In this document: one piece after another, positions 14,481-27,499 of the stretch | Numbering within the stretch: the first letter of the stretch is position 1 | Layout: every line of letters starts with the position of its first letter | Source of the DNA: Niebla homalea | Lineage: Eukaryota > Ascomycota > Lecanoromycetes > Lecanorales > Ramalinaceae | Length of the DNA: 64,000 bases | Assembly: GCA_019925105.1 (NCBI GenBank) | Contig: JAHGAU010000016.1 | Location: 1-64,000, forward strand | Direction of reading: 5' to 3' | Notes under the pieces: generated by a model | What the model was told of the DNA's origin: nothing | Databases searched by the model: none | Seen by the model: the letters and a program-made list of their open reading frames with translations, nothing else | Program-made: the position numbers and the translations under genes

Positions 14481-17400
14481 TTACTAATATTATAATATAT
14501 ATTTATATTATTAAACGAAAGCTTTCTTAAACGCGTTAAAGCTTAAATATTTACTTTCATTAATCGTTATCGTATTGGGATAGCCTAGCGTAAATAACTA
14601 ACTATTATTCCAATAATATTACTTATTGTCTTCTACCGATAGTAAGCGAGTAGGAGTAGGGTTTAACGGGTAATTATACGTTAGGAGGTTATGCCCGATT
14701 CTCGGAGAAATTCACCGAGGGTAAGCGAAAGATCCGGAGGCAAAATGATTAACGCTATAGACGTAAGATTAATAGCCTTTAACTTTTATTCGGCTTAAAT
14801 AAAACCCCGTTATATTTTTTAAGGGCGTTATTATATTTATCGAGAAGATTTATATTGCCGGGTAAAACTATTTATAAGGTAATACTAATAATAAGAATAA
14901 TTAAATAAAATAAATTATTATAATAAAAGGACGAATTACCGTAACCGTAATTTAAAAAATAAGGAAATATAAACTTTAATATATGAGTTAAACGTAATAT
15001 ATCGTTTATTCTGGTATTTTATAGGTTAAACGTTTTCAGGTCCGTATTCTAATATATAATAACAATATTAAATAACCTTTAAAAAAGGTTAATTAATTAA
15101 TAACCGCGCTTATATACTATTAATTAAAAGGAAACCTTAATAAGGACCCGAAGAAGCTAATATATTAATATTATATAGGAACGTACCTTATCTTTAGCGT
15201 CTTAAGCCGTAATTTATATAAACGCTTTTCAACTAATTTACTTATCGTTAATAAGGATTTTAATAATACGTTATATTTTTAACCGTTATTATAAGCTTAA
15301 GCTTTAACGTTTATATAATTATTAAGTTATCGGGGTCGACGACCTTTAAATTAAAAAGTTATTTATCAATATTGGGCTGGTTTTACCTATTAATTTTATC
15401 TTAGAAATTATCGATATAACGGACTTAATCGAGCTTAAACCGGATTTTAAAGAATATTCAGTTATTCTTCCTTGTTTTCCTTTTAAGTATTTTATAATAT
15501 ACTTCGTAATTTATAGCCCTTAATATGAAATATATAATAATAAAAAGTTCTTTATCGCTTTATAGCGGGTTATTTATAGCGATTAAAAATTTCAAAATGG
15601 AAAAATAAAAAAGATTTACTTAAAATAAAGGGTATATTTATAATATTGATAATCCTTTATATATAATATTAAATATTAATTAACCGTTTAAAGCGAATTC
15701 TTTAATAGAATAACGTTTAAAATCAATAATTTTATCTTTTTTTATAGCTTTAATAATAAACCTTATACGTTAACTTTTAAGTTATAAAGTTATTAAACGA
15801 TATATAAAGTCTATCCTTAAAGTTACTTTAGGTAAGCCTACTATACCAAAATGATCTTAGTTTAATAAATTACGTAAAATCCTCCGTATTAATTAAAATC
15901 GTACTTTTTATTAATTTTAACTTTAAAGATTTAAAATTATTATAGTATAATAAATAAATATAAGGTTTCGCTTATTAATTTTTTAATAGCTTTATTCTTT
16001 ATATAATCTCGTTAAATAAAGATAGATTATTCTCGTAATTAAGGTTCGCGTATATTACCGGACCGGTATTCCTTACGTTTACGTACTTATATAGTAACCG
16101 AGGAATTTTAAGAGGTAATAAAGTTTTATAAACGAACCGATCGCTATCCTTTAACCTATTATAATTAAAATAAGCTTAATTTAACTAAAAGTTAAAATCG
16201 GTTAAATCAGTTAAATCGGGCTTATTATCCGTATTTAATTTAATAAAATTAATTAATAATCTTTCATTATTCCGAAATAATAATAATTTATAATTAAGAA
16301 TATTTTATTATTTAATATCGTTAAAACTTTTTTAATTGGCTATTATATTTATTATATAAAATATTTCCGGGTTTAAGGTTATTTTTATATACCTCCTTTA
16401 GACTGTTAGCGTCTTTACGCTTTAATAAAAAGGCGTAATTAAATAATTACCCTTAATATAAGTTATTTTAAATTCTATTAATATATACGGGCAGATTTTT
16501 ATTAATGTTATTATTATCGTTTTATAATATTTAGCCTCCGATATTTTTACCGCGGTTAAGGCTAACGAATAAATAAGTCTCTATTAAAAGTACGACGATA
16601 GATTTTAATAAACTATTTATGCCTTTAAGGGGTTTATTCTTTTTAACGTTTAAAGGTAAAGCTTTATTAAGCTTATTTATAATGCTTTAGATTACCCTTT
16701 AAATTAAAAGTTTAACTTTATTATCTGAGCTTTATTAATATATAAGTATAATAAACTCCCGATTAAGCTTTACTTTCTTTAATTTAACTTATTATACTTT
16801 AATTTACTATATTAAAGTAAAATATATTTATCGTGTATAAATATATATAATTAAAACGCTATAAATATAACTCCCGTTATTTTAAGCTTATTTATTATAC
16901 TTAATATTATATAAACTACTTTTAGATTAATTAATATATTATATAAACTTAAGATTAAACTTATAAACCGTATTATAAGCTTTATTGACCGCCGTTATAA
17001 ATACGATATTACGATTAATAGTTTTATCCTGCCCGTCGTTTATAACGTTATTATTAGGGTATAATTATAAGCTTATTACTTTAATTTAATTTACGCGTTT
17101 AGACTTAACTTTACCTATAAGATTTAACCCTACCGGAAGCTTATAGATTACGACGTTTATTATGCCCCTTTTATTATTAACCTATTTAATTTATATTTCT
17201 TAAATTATCGTTTTATTTATACTTTAAAGTAACTTTACCGCCTTATACCTATTAAAGTACTTTTTATAACTTATTTCTTATCCGACTTTTTATAATTATA
17301 TTAAATTTTCGAATATATTAACCTTTAAAATCTTAAATTTAATTAAGTATATAGAACGATTTTAACTTAAAAACTATATTTAAAATAATTAAAGGAAGTT

Positions 17401-18390
17401 TAAAAAAGGAAGTACTTTTATAAATATCCGTAAACGAAAAGCTTTTTATTAAGATTAAAGTTTAAGACTTAAGGACGTAATAGAAAGATATTATTGTTAC
17501 CTTTAATTAGGTTAATCCTAAAAACGGCGTTAAGACCTTAAATATATTATACGTTAAATAGAAAAGTATTAAAGCATAAGTTTTACGGCTTTAGGAGAGT
17601 CTATAAGGTATAATAAGGTTATTAATTAATATAAGTTTTATATTAATCTTAAAGCGTAAATAATTATTAAATAACGACTTTAGCCTATTAAGGGCGGCGT
17701 TTTCTTAAGAGTTATAATTAATATATTTAATGATAATTTAACCGCGGCAGAATACCTTTAATATATCCTAAAATAAAAGGAAACGGCTTTTTTATTAAAA
17801 TAAAAGAAGGAAAAGGAAAAGCAATATAAGGATTAAAAGGCGTTACGGTAAGCGATCTTTAAAGCTATTAAAGTAACAATAAAATATTATTAAATAGAAT
17901 ATATAAATAAAGCCTAATTATTAATTCTAGTGATAATTCTTATCCCTTAAGGTATAATCCTTTACGGGTTTACTTAAGAATTCCCTATATCTTTACCCAC
18001 GCTTAGTTATTACTATAGTCGTAAGTTTACCCATTTATAAATCTATTTTTACTTTACGCACACGAAAAGGTTAAGGTAAAGCTTTATAAGAACTCCGACT
18101 TAACCTTTAAATAAAGCATAAACGATAACTTAAAGTTAACTGGAATATCTTATATAAATATTAATACGACTACCGGACTTTAAGTGCCCTTTAAGTTTAA
18201 ATACGGTAGGTATAAATAGCGCTCCGATTAAGACTTTTTAAAGGAATTTTACCATTATAAAGAGATTAATTAACAATAAGTTTAAAGCCTTAATAATTAA
18301 ATTATATAATTTAATAATGTTTTTTAATACGTAAGTTTAATTTTATAAAGAAATTAATAAGCTCTTAATATATCTTATAAATATTAAAAT
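14481..18390. other. AT-rich degraded DNA, unassigned
   Basis: Heavily RIP-mutated. A slightly GC-richer tail continues to about 14760. I found no identifiable protein motif, terminal repeat or RNA gene. Confidence 0.5.
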
Positions 18391-19860
18391 AAATTATAAA
18401 TCGCTCTTAATAAATTAAATAACTTTAAAATGAAGATAGAAAATAAACTTAATAAAGAACGTTATAAATATTAATATTACCGCGATAATTTAAATAAGGA
18501 ACGTTATTAATTCGAGGAAATTAAATAGAATTTAATAATAATTTAAAGTTTATATAAAAACTTAAAAAAAATTATATCCAAAATTAAATATAAAATTAAC
18601 CCGGAAATCTCTTTTATTTATAGTAAATATAATATTATTAATATTATCTTTAAGTTTAAAGTTAAGATTTTTAAAGCCGCTTAATTAAAAAAAAATCTTA
18701 ATAAATACCGTATTAAGTTAAATAACGCGATTTAAGATCTTAAAAATAAATTACGATCCGAAAAATATAAATATAAAGAAGTACTTATCGGTAAGGATAT
18801 AAGTATTAACGACTTAAAGCTCCGCCTCTATAAAGAGTTATCCTAAATAAGCGTACTCTTAAGGGTTCTTAATGATAATAATATTATAAAGCGTCGCCGT
18901 AAATAAAGCCATAATTATTATCGGGGTTTAAGGCGTTTTACCAATCTTAACCCAGTGGGATCCCAACGGGGTAAAGGGTTAAAAGAACGGGTAATATAAT
19001 CTATAGAGACTTAATTCTGACTATAGATTTAGTTAAAGGGCGTTAATAACCGTTTATAGTAAATTACTTAATCTAGAAGTATATTATATATTATGTTTCT
19101 TATAATTCCTTAACCCGGTTTATTCGCTCCTTAATAATTACTCCTTTACCTTAAACGTTATTCTCTTTACTTATTACGGTATTAAAGCCGTTACGTTATC
19201 TTATACTTACGTTATAAAGAATAACTTTAAATTATAATTTTTAAACTATAAAACCTTACGCTTCTTAATAAGACCGTTTATATCCTATATACCGATTATA
19301 ATATCCGGACGTCGGTACCCGTTTTAATAATTAACTAGTTAATTAAAGTACTTATTATTAAGATCCGATTTAAAGGTTATAGTTTAAATCGCCTTTATAA
19401 TTATTATTAAAAAGGAGATTAATAAAATATAGACGTACGGTTAAAATATAAAGGTAGAAAGCTTATTAAGCTTTAGATAAGGTTTTACGGCTAAAAATTC
19501 CTTAATCTTTATATATAACTCCTTATAAGTTTAAACGGCTATAATAAATTTATAAAGGGCGGGGATATCTTCCCGAGGGGGGAATAAATCTTAACCGAGG
19601 ATTCGGATATTATTACGTAAGTTTTTACTTAAAACAGGCATAAAGACTAAATAAAGTTAATCCCGGATAACGTTATTATTATTATTAATAATAACGATAT
19701 ATAAAGCGGTATTACCCGTAAATTACGGACGGAAAAACGTATTAAGGATAATTAATTTTTCTTTAAAAAGTAGAAGGCCCGCGGACCGTAAAAGCTATTT
19801 ATTAAAGTAAATAAAGGGTCTAAATAAAAAAAACAGTAATAGTACTTATATATTTATAAC
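18391..19860 (+). pseudogene. Possible Lys/Glu-rich coding relic
   Basis: One plus-strand frame from about 18430 ('MKIENKLNKERYKY') keeps a Lys/Glu/Leu-rich, coiled-coil-like composition for several hundred bases. It is interrupted only by TAA/TAG. This would fit a RIP-killed coding region, but composition alone is weak evidence in AT-rich DNA. No domain was recognised, and nothing here proves translation. Confidence 0.2.
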
Positions 19861-20039
19861 TATAAAAGAATATAAAAAATAATAATAAAAAATAGGATAT
19901 AAACGAGAATATTTAAGAAAACGGGGGAATACTTTAATTTACCTGAAATCTAAACTTATTAACGGAGAAAATAAAATAAAAAATAAAATATAATAAGAAT
20001 ATTAATTCAGGATTATAGGTTAATTTAAAGGTAACGGCA

Positions 20040-20370
20040 CACATAATATAGCTTAGGTTTACGGATAATAATGCTATTAAAGCGCATCGAGAGATACGTA
20101 CGGACTTTCCTATTATTTATCATCTTATAGCTTATATATAAGAGTATTCTTTGTTTAAAAATGCATAGGATAAAGAAATTAAGGAAGTAGTATACCGTAC
20201 TACTACGTTAAGGATGGTATATGAGTTACGTGATCTTAACGAATTCTCTTACGGTTTTAAGCGAAGGCGCAGCTTCTTCTTCAGAGGTCCCGGTAAAACC
20301 TGTTTTTCCGTTAAAGGCCTCTTTACCCGTTACGTCCTGCCAGAAGGAAGAACTCTTAACGCCCGATACG
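20040..20370. other. RIP-spared patch, about 330 bp
   Basis: Many CpA, TpG and GC-rich words survive here, for example 'gaaggcgcagcttcttcttc', 'gaggtcccggtaaaacc' and 'cgtcctgccagaaggaag'. The DNA on either side is fully RIP-mutated. One plus-strand frame stays open through the best preserved part ('YELRDLNEFSYGFKRRRS'), but I do not recognise it. By analogy with the patch at 60190-60345, it may sit on a deletion or rearrangement junction. Confidence 0.45.
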
Positions 20371-23300
20371 TTAAGTATTAAGACTTAATAAAGGTATTAT
20401 AATCAATTATATTAAAGGCTTAAAATAATCCTTAATTCTCGATATATCATATAATCATTTAAGGATATTTATTAACGCTTCTCCCGTCGTAACGTTTATA
20501 TTTTAAGAGAAAATTAATAAACTCCTTAAGGTAATATACCGGAAATAAGATAACTTTTAAATAATAATAGTATTACGTATAAATATTACGCTTAAAGACC
20601 GGGCCGTATTCTTTATTAAGTATTATAATGTAAAACGTATCTTACGTAATATAATCCAGGACTTTTACGATTTCCTTCGGATTATTCCTATATTAAATCG
20701 AATTTATATACGTATATATACCGGCTTTAAAAATAATATTATTAAGTTTAAAATAGAAATAAATAATAAGTAATACGATTATTACGTCTTTAAAATCTCG
20801 GTTATACCGTAACTATAATTATACGGAATATTTAAGGCTTTCGACTTACGTAATATCGTTAAGCTAAAGCGTTTATATAAAAAGCTTAATATTTAAACGG
20901 AAGTACTTAATCTTTTGCTCTTTATTTAATCAATAATAAAAGTTATATTAAATACGTTTATCATCTATAGATAATAAAAAGGCCGATAAGGATAACTAGA
21001 AGAAACGTAAGATAAAGCCGTCGTTATAAATATAACGGAAATAAGATACCTTCAGAAATAATATTATTTACTCTTTATTTATCCTTAAAGAAAGTAATAC
21101 GTTTATAATAATAAATATAAATTATATCCTCTGATATTCCTATATAATTAAGTTTATAAAATTATTATACTTAAAACTTTTATCTTAAAAAGACTTAAAA
21201 GATTATACGTATATTAATTAAAAGAATTTACCCTTAATAAGTTTTATTTAATTAAATCTAAAGTAAAAGACTTTTATATTAATATAGTAAATATAGTCCG
21301 TCCTTTATAATATATTAATACTTAAAAGCGTTATTATATAAACTTATTTATATTTTTTATAAAAACGGTTCATCCTATATTTACTCCGCTTTAAGATACT
21401 TATATTCTTAATTATTAATTAACGCTTTAATTAATAAGGAAGTTATTAATAAACGTATTTCAATTCTTATTTTAAATATTATATTTATTATAATTAAAAA
21501 AGATATAAATATAAATATTAAAAATAATCGTAACGGTAACGGCGATTTTAACTTTAAAAAAGCATAATTTAAAGATCCGTTAATTTTTATTGAAATTTTC
21601 CTTAAGGAACTTCTTTAAAGCCATTATATTATATCGATTATCGTTAAGTTAATAATGGAAAGAATCGCGGAAATGAGTAAAAAGATTATAGCCTTTAATT
21701 AAATATATATTAAAGAAGTCCCGGACTATTATATTAAAGATTTTAATATACCGGGATATATCTTAATCCTTTAAAAAGAGTCTTAAGACGATTAACCCGC
21801 TTATAGTTAGATTAATAGATGGTTCCGTGGTTTATCCGTATATACTTATTATTACTTATCCCGAATATAACCTTAAAGAGCTTTTATAATTTAATATTTA
21901 GCTTTAATAAGGCTTATAGTATATTGAAATACTTTAAAAATATAACCTCCCGTACCTTTTTATTATTAATACTTAATATTCTAGCCCCGGCCGTTAAAGG
22001 TTTTAAGACGGTTAATAAACGACCCTTAATAAAATATAGGATATATTAATTTAACTTATAATAATACTTAATGGTTAACATACGTTTATTAAATATATAT
22101 ATATAATTTTCGTAAATAACGTATTCGTAAGTTAAAAGATATTCCGGTTTCCGTTAAAAATAATAAAAATAAATTTTTTAACTTTTAAAGTTTATTTAAT
22201 AAATTAAATATTACGCGACGTTATACCGGTATATTTACGATAATATCTTATAACCTATTTTAATAAACGGATAAAAATGGCTTATCTATACCTTAATATC
22301 CTTACTTAAGCGTATAACGAATATATTATTCTTAAAAATTTACTTTAAAGCCTTTATATATTACTCTTTATATATTATTTTAAAGATATTATTTATTTTA
22401 AATTCTATTTATTATTAACCCCTCTTAGGAACCGAACGTTACGATAAACTTACTATATATTTTTAACGGATATATATTTATAATAATAATAGAAGCTATA
22501 AATTTAATTAACCGTATATACGGTATTTTATAAGTTCGTTTAATTTATTAGAAATTAATAAGATAATTTCCGAAGTTTAAGGAAATTGGGTTATATTCTT
22601 AAGTATTAATAATAAAGCTGAACGGATAAATAATCGTCATAATTACATATAAGTAAACGCTATTTATAAATGAACAAAAATAGAATACGTTAAAAAGCAT
22701 AGAATATAAGATTTATTCTTTACGGAAGATATTAAGCTTAATAAATAAGACTTCCTTAAGCCTTTAATAACGGGTTAATAAAGAAAGTTAAATACCCGAT
22801 ATTTATATTATTATAATAAAGGCGAAAATACGGGCTTTAATCCGTTTATTAATTTAATTTATAAGGTAATAAATTTCTTATAAATTTAATACTATATAGG
22901 TAACGGATCCCGTTTATTCGGAAGCTACGATAATAATTTTAAGCCGGATTTTAATATTTAAGTCCGACGGATTATTTATTTAAATTTAAAGCAGGAGTAA
23001 AACTACGATTTAAAACGGGTTTAAAAAATTATTTATAAAAAGGTAAACGATATCCGCGAATAAAAATATAAGATAAACGTAAACCAATAAAATAAGAATT
23101 TTATCTTTATTTTACCTTTAATAAATAAGGAGGGTCTTTATCCGGTAATATATATATATATTAAGCCGATCGGTAATACCCTTAAATAGATCGCTATTAA
23201 TAAAAAATATTAAATAATCGGAGTTATTAATTACGGAGTTAAAATATAAGTTAACGAGATTATTTACGTTATTTTTATTTATATTATTATTAAGAAATAA

Positions 23301-23700
23301 TTAATATAATATATTCTTTTTTACCTCTTTATTAATAAAGAAAACTATAGATAAGTATTATAAATTAAGGGAAGGTAAATTTATTATTAAAACGTTTATA
23401 CGGTATAAGGAATAGAAATAAAAAGTAATAATACCAGAAATATTAAATTAGCCTTAATATTTATAAGAAGCTATTATAATTATATAAAATTAATAATTAT
23501 AAGTTTAATATTAAATATTTTTAAGAGAATAAAGGTAAAAAATATTAATAAGGATAATTAAAAGGTATAAATAAAATAACCGTTTAATTTAAAGAAGAAA
23601 CCCCTTAACCCCCCTATATTCTTCCCTCCCTTTTAATTCTTATTTAATTAATTATATTCTTATTTATTCTTTTATAGTTTATTAAATATATCTTTTATAA
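20371..23700. other. AT-rich degraded DNA, unassigned
   Basis: RIP-degraded. Plus-strand frames around 20470-21400 and 22600-23500 have protein-like composition when RIP stops are ignored, but they match no family I can name. They could belong to the same mobile unit as the DUF3723 relic immediately downstream. Confidence 0.4.
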
Positions 23701-26700
23701 AAGAACGTAATAAAAAGTTTTAATAAAAGAAAAATTAATATTATTAAGGAAGCGTAAAAGTTTTAATTATTTAACTTAAGTTTTCGATTTCCTTACTTAA
23801 TATAAAAAATATTATATACTTAAAATAAGTCTTTAATCTAGAAAGATACTTTTATTTTAATCCTAAATATCGTATTCCTGTGATCGTAACGTAAACCTAG
23901 ATTAAGAAAACCGTAAATTAAGTTAAACTTTATAAAATTCGATTTATAAAATTTAACTTTTTATTACTTTATCTAACTTTTAACGGTATTAAGCTATTAT
24001 ATTTATATAGGAAATACCGTATTACTATTATAAAGGATATCCTTAATATAGGAGATCGGTAATGAACCGTTAATTTTTATTCTGGTAAAGTCTATTAATC
24101 ACGTAGTAAATTAAAGCTGAAAGTTTATAAGGTTAAACCTTTTTACGTAAACTTTTATTTCCGAGGAATATCTTAATATTAAGAATTTTTACGATAATAA
24201 TATTTATCGGAAGATACGTTAATACAATAACCAGAAGGATACGTTTAATTAAGGTAAATAACTTATAAAACTTTTTAAGTATAAATAAATCAATTTATTA
24301 AAATTGCTTAAGAAAGAATATTTATAGTTTATTATCTTAACGCTTAATAAGTTAATCGCTTTTATTGGATTATAGTTAACGTTATAACTTAATATTTTTT
24401 ATCGTTTATTAAGCTTAAAGTATCCGGAAATATACGTAATATAAATTTAACGGCCGTAATTAATAAAGTATAAAAGCTTAAATATTATTTCCAATATATC
24501 CTTATATATTAAGAGAATATTTTAAAACCGTATAAAAAGGAATCGTCCTAGGTTTTAGCGGATTAATAAACGGTTAAATATTTTTAAATATAATCACCTT
24601 ACTTTAACGCTTAAGATTACGACGTTATTAAAGATTATATAGATAAAAAGGTCCTATTCTTAAATATTAAAGATTAAGTAATTAAATATATAATTCTTAA
24701 AAGGATTTATAATATTAATTATTTAATTCCGTTTCTATATACGTTCTTTAAAGATATAAAGTAACTTAAACTATATACGAAAGTTCTCCGAGAAGCTTTC
24801 AGTATAACCGGGAAATAATTAATTAATTAAATTTTAATAATTGCTTATAAAAAGGATAAGTAAAAAATAAGCTATAAAACCTTAAAAAAAAATTAAATTA
24901 AGCTTTATATTAAGTTTAAAACGGTCGCCAATATACTTTATTTTAATATTAAATAAATCTAAATATTTATTTAATAATTCTTCCTTAAATTATCGGAAAT
25001 ATTACCTTAAAAAGACGCCGGAAGACGTAAACTTTTTTATTAATTAAATTAAAAAACGTAAGTATATTTAATACGATTAACGTTAAGACTTAATTTTAAG
25101 TTAATAAAGCTTAAAACGATAATTAAGTAAAATCTAAATATATAAATAATAAAAGGTTTTATAGAATAAATTCGGCTATAAATTATATTTAAAAAGTATA
25201 ATAATAATTTATTTCTCCTTAAAGCGTTAAGCTTTATTAATTTTAAAGGTATTAAAACTAAAGATAATAACCTTTATCGGATATAAATAAATATTACTTT
25301 AAAATATTATTACGGGAAACCCTTTAAATCCTCCTTAAACTTAATTAAGCCTTTCTTTTTCCCGGTAAATATCTATAAGAGTGATACGGCCGTAACCTTA
25401 CATTTCGGCGTTTATTATAGTATCTTTACGGCTTTCTTTAAAGATTAAGGTCCTAGTTAAGAGACTTTGGGCATTATACCATCTATAGTCCGAAATACCG
25501 AACAAAAGAATATTATCCTTAACGATAATATCATCGACATTTCTGAAAGCATAAAATTAATATTATCGTTTACCTAGGATTAATTGATATTACCGGTTGC
25601 TTAGGATTAATCTTTATAGCCTTTATTAAGCGTAAGCGGCATTTAAGGTTAAAGTCTCCTAAGCCTAATACTTAGCCCTCCGGCTATAAAGAATATATCC
25701 AGCTTAATACCTTAATTAAAGAAAAAGGTTAATACCGAGGGTTTAAGTATTAATAAACCTAAAAACGTACTTAATAAAGAAGTAATTAATAAAGAAGTTA
25801 CTTTTAAACGAGAAAATATAGTATTCTAAGCAATCTTTAACCTATAATAAGTTAACTTTATAGAAGATTATTTATTAATAAATCTTAACGATTTAACGTA
25901 TAAGCGATACGATCTTAAAAACGTTTATATAAAGAAGTATATATATAAAAGACTTAATAAAAACGGTAAGATTATAATACTTATCGAAAGAGAAAATTAA
26001 CTTTACTATAAGTCAATTAATAAGTATAAGTTATATATAAAAGCGGTAAACGGAAACTAAATTATCTAGATTTATACGGACGGTTTTTATTGTAAAACCA
26101 AAAAGCAAAAAAGTAATCTAACGTATAAAGTAAATACTTTTCCTTAACGTATTATTAAGAAAGCAGATTAAATTAAGTTGTAATCGATATAAACGCTTAA
26201 ACCTATTTAATAAACTCGGAGATTATTACTCTTATCTACTATTAATCTTTAATAAAGGATAATCCCTATAATTTAACTTTATCGACTTAATAAAAAATAA
26301 ACCGTATAAAATATTATTGCCGGCCGTTTATAACTTGCTTATTAATTATTATTATCTCGGTCGGTCTGGGTAAACGTTTACGACGGATCTGCCTTTAAAA
26401 AAGGCGTTTTAAAACCTTTAAATTAACTGGTAGTTTATTTAAGTAAATAAGATTTAAAAGCTTATCGCTTAAGTCGTTAAAGCCTAAAAGATCGTTTATT
26501 GCTTTTATTAATAATTAAGCGGATAATATTTTAAAGAGATTATTTATCGACTTCTCGGATAGCCTACGATTATACCCGAATAAGTAATAGGCGTTTTTAT
26601 TACCCAGTCTAAAGAGCGACTTATATTACGTTATATATCTCGACTTCCTTAACTTCTTTAAAACGTAAAGGCTTTATTAAATCTGCTGCTTTTACCGGCG

Positions 26701-27433
26701 GTTAAGCGGGTAATATTTCGGAAAGATTATTTATCGACTCTTCGGACGGTTTACGATTATACCCGAATAAGTAATAAGCATCTCTATTACCTAGTCTGAA
26801 GAACGACTTATACTACGTTATATATCTCGGCATCTTTAACCTCTTTAATACGTGAAAACTATACTATAAGGAGCTCGTTATCTTTAATTATAACGGTAAC
26901 TATTTATTGCCTTAAAAGGCGAGATCCTATAGCGACTTCGATACTTTTATATTTAATAATCAATAGAGGAATACTGGAAAGTACCAGTGCCGGACGCGGA
27001 GTAAAGGAAAGGGAAAGGGCTTATAATAGTGGTACCGTTTCGTATTTAATAGCCGACTCTGTAAGAAATGGTTTCTTATACGGTTTAGATTAGTTACGCT
27101 TTTTTTAAATAAAAGTAACCGCTTTATAATTTAATAATATTTAAATACTGTTAAATTTAATTATACGGAAAGCTATATTCAATATAGGCTCTTAGGATTT
27201 ATCGCGGATAAAGGACGACCTTATTTATGTTTATTAAAAAGTCCGCTATAATAACTTAACTTTACTTTATTGGGTATTATTAACGTAAATAATTCCAGCT
27301 ATATAAGCCCTTAAAGATAATCCCAATTCAACGAGAGTTAATTTACAACTTAAAGTAAAGCAGCATAAATGAAGCTATTCCTTTTTAGACCGACTAAACC
27401 ACATAAGGCCGATTTTTAGCCGGAGCGGGTTAG
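23700..27433 (+). pseudogene. DUF3723-family gene, RIP-inactivated
   Basis: Plus-strand frames resemble fungal DUF3723 proteins, whose biochemical function is unknown. In order I see: an 'FYDNNIYRKIR' block (about 24188-24243, family pattern F-D/N-x-D/N-I-x-R-x-I-R); 'FIGL' followed by 'LNIFYRLLSLKYPE' (24361-24430); 'SPYFNA' leading into 'DYDVIKDYIDKKVLFLNIKD' (about 24590-24670); 'IPFLYTFFKDIK' (24726-24765); 'GKPFKSSLNLIKPFFFPVNI' (25314-25376); and 'VTLHFGVYYSIFTAFF' (25394-25441). The frame shifts between about 24430 and 24500, from an indel or an intron. The last ~100 bp are hardly mutated and end in a TAG at 27431-27433 ('GRFLAG' just before). The 5' end is not resolved. Dozens of TAA/TAG stops make it non-functional. 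DUF3723 genes are recurrent accessory genes of Starship giant transposons, but no captain recombinase was found in this window. Confidence 0.72.
26495..26862 (+). repeat. 187-bp tandem duplication in the DUF3723 relic
   Basis: Two adjacent direct copies (about 26495-26681 and 26682-26862) share 'agattatttatcgac', 'acgattatacccgaataagtaata' and 'cttatattacgttatatatctcg'-type segments at a constant 187-bp offset. They differ mostly by C/T and G/A. Since 187 is not a multiple of three, the duplication shifts the reading frame, so it is a lesion independent of the point-mutation stops. Confidence 0.88.
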
Positions 27434-27475
27434 TGAGCTGAAAACAGCCCCTGCTTCACCAAGACCAAAATTATT
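27340..27475. other. RIP-spared 3' end and flank of DUF3723 relic
   Basis: An island of about 135 bp with normal base composition ('gagcgggttagtgagctgaa', 'acagcccctgcttcaccaag'). It covers the gene's last codons and its 3' flank and ends where Copia-II sequence begins. It probably marks the edge of the duplicated unit that was targeted by RIP. Confidence 0.6.
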
Positions 27476-27499
27476 ATTTAAACTCCGGCTTCACTTAAT

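Noticed and set aside
5626..23700. Long 'restored' reading frames if TAA/TAG are treated as Gln or Trp
   Set aside because: RIP also removes TGA, so almost any frame looks open under this rule. Openness alone is not evidence of a gene here.
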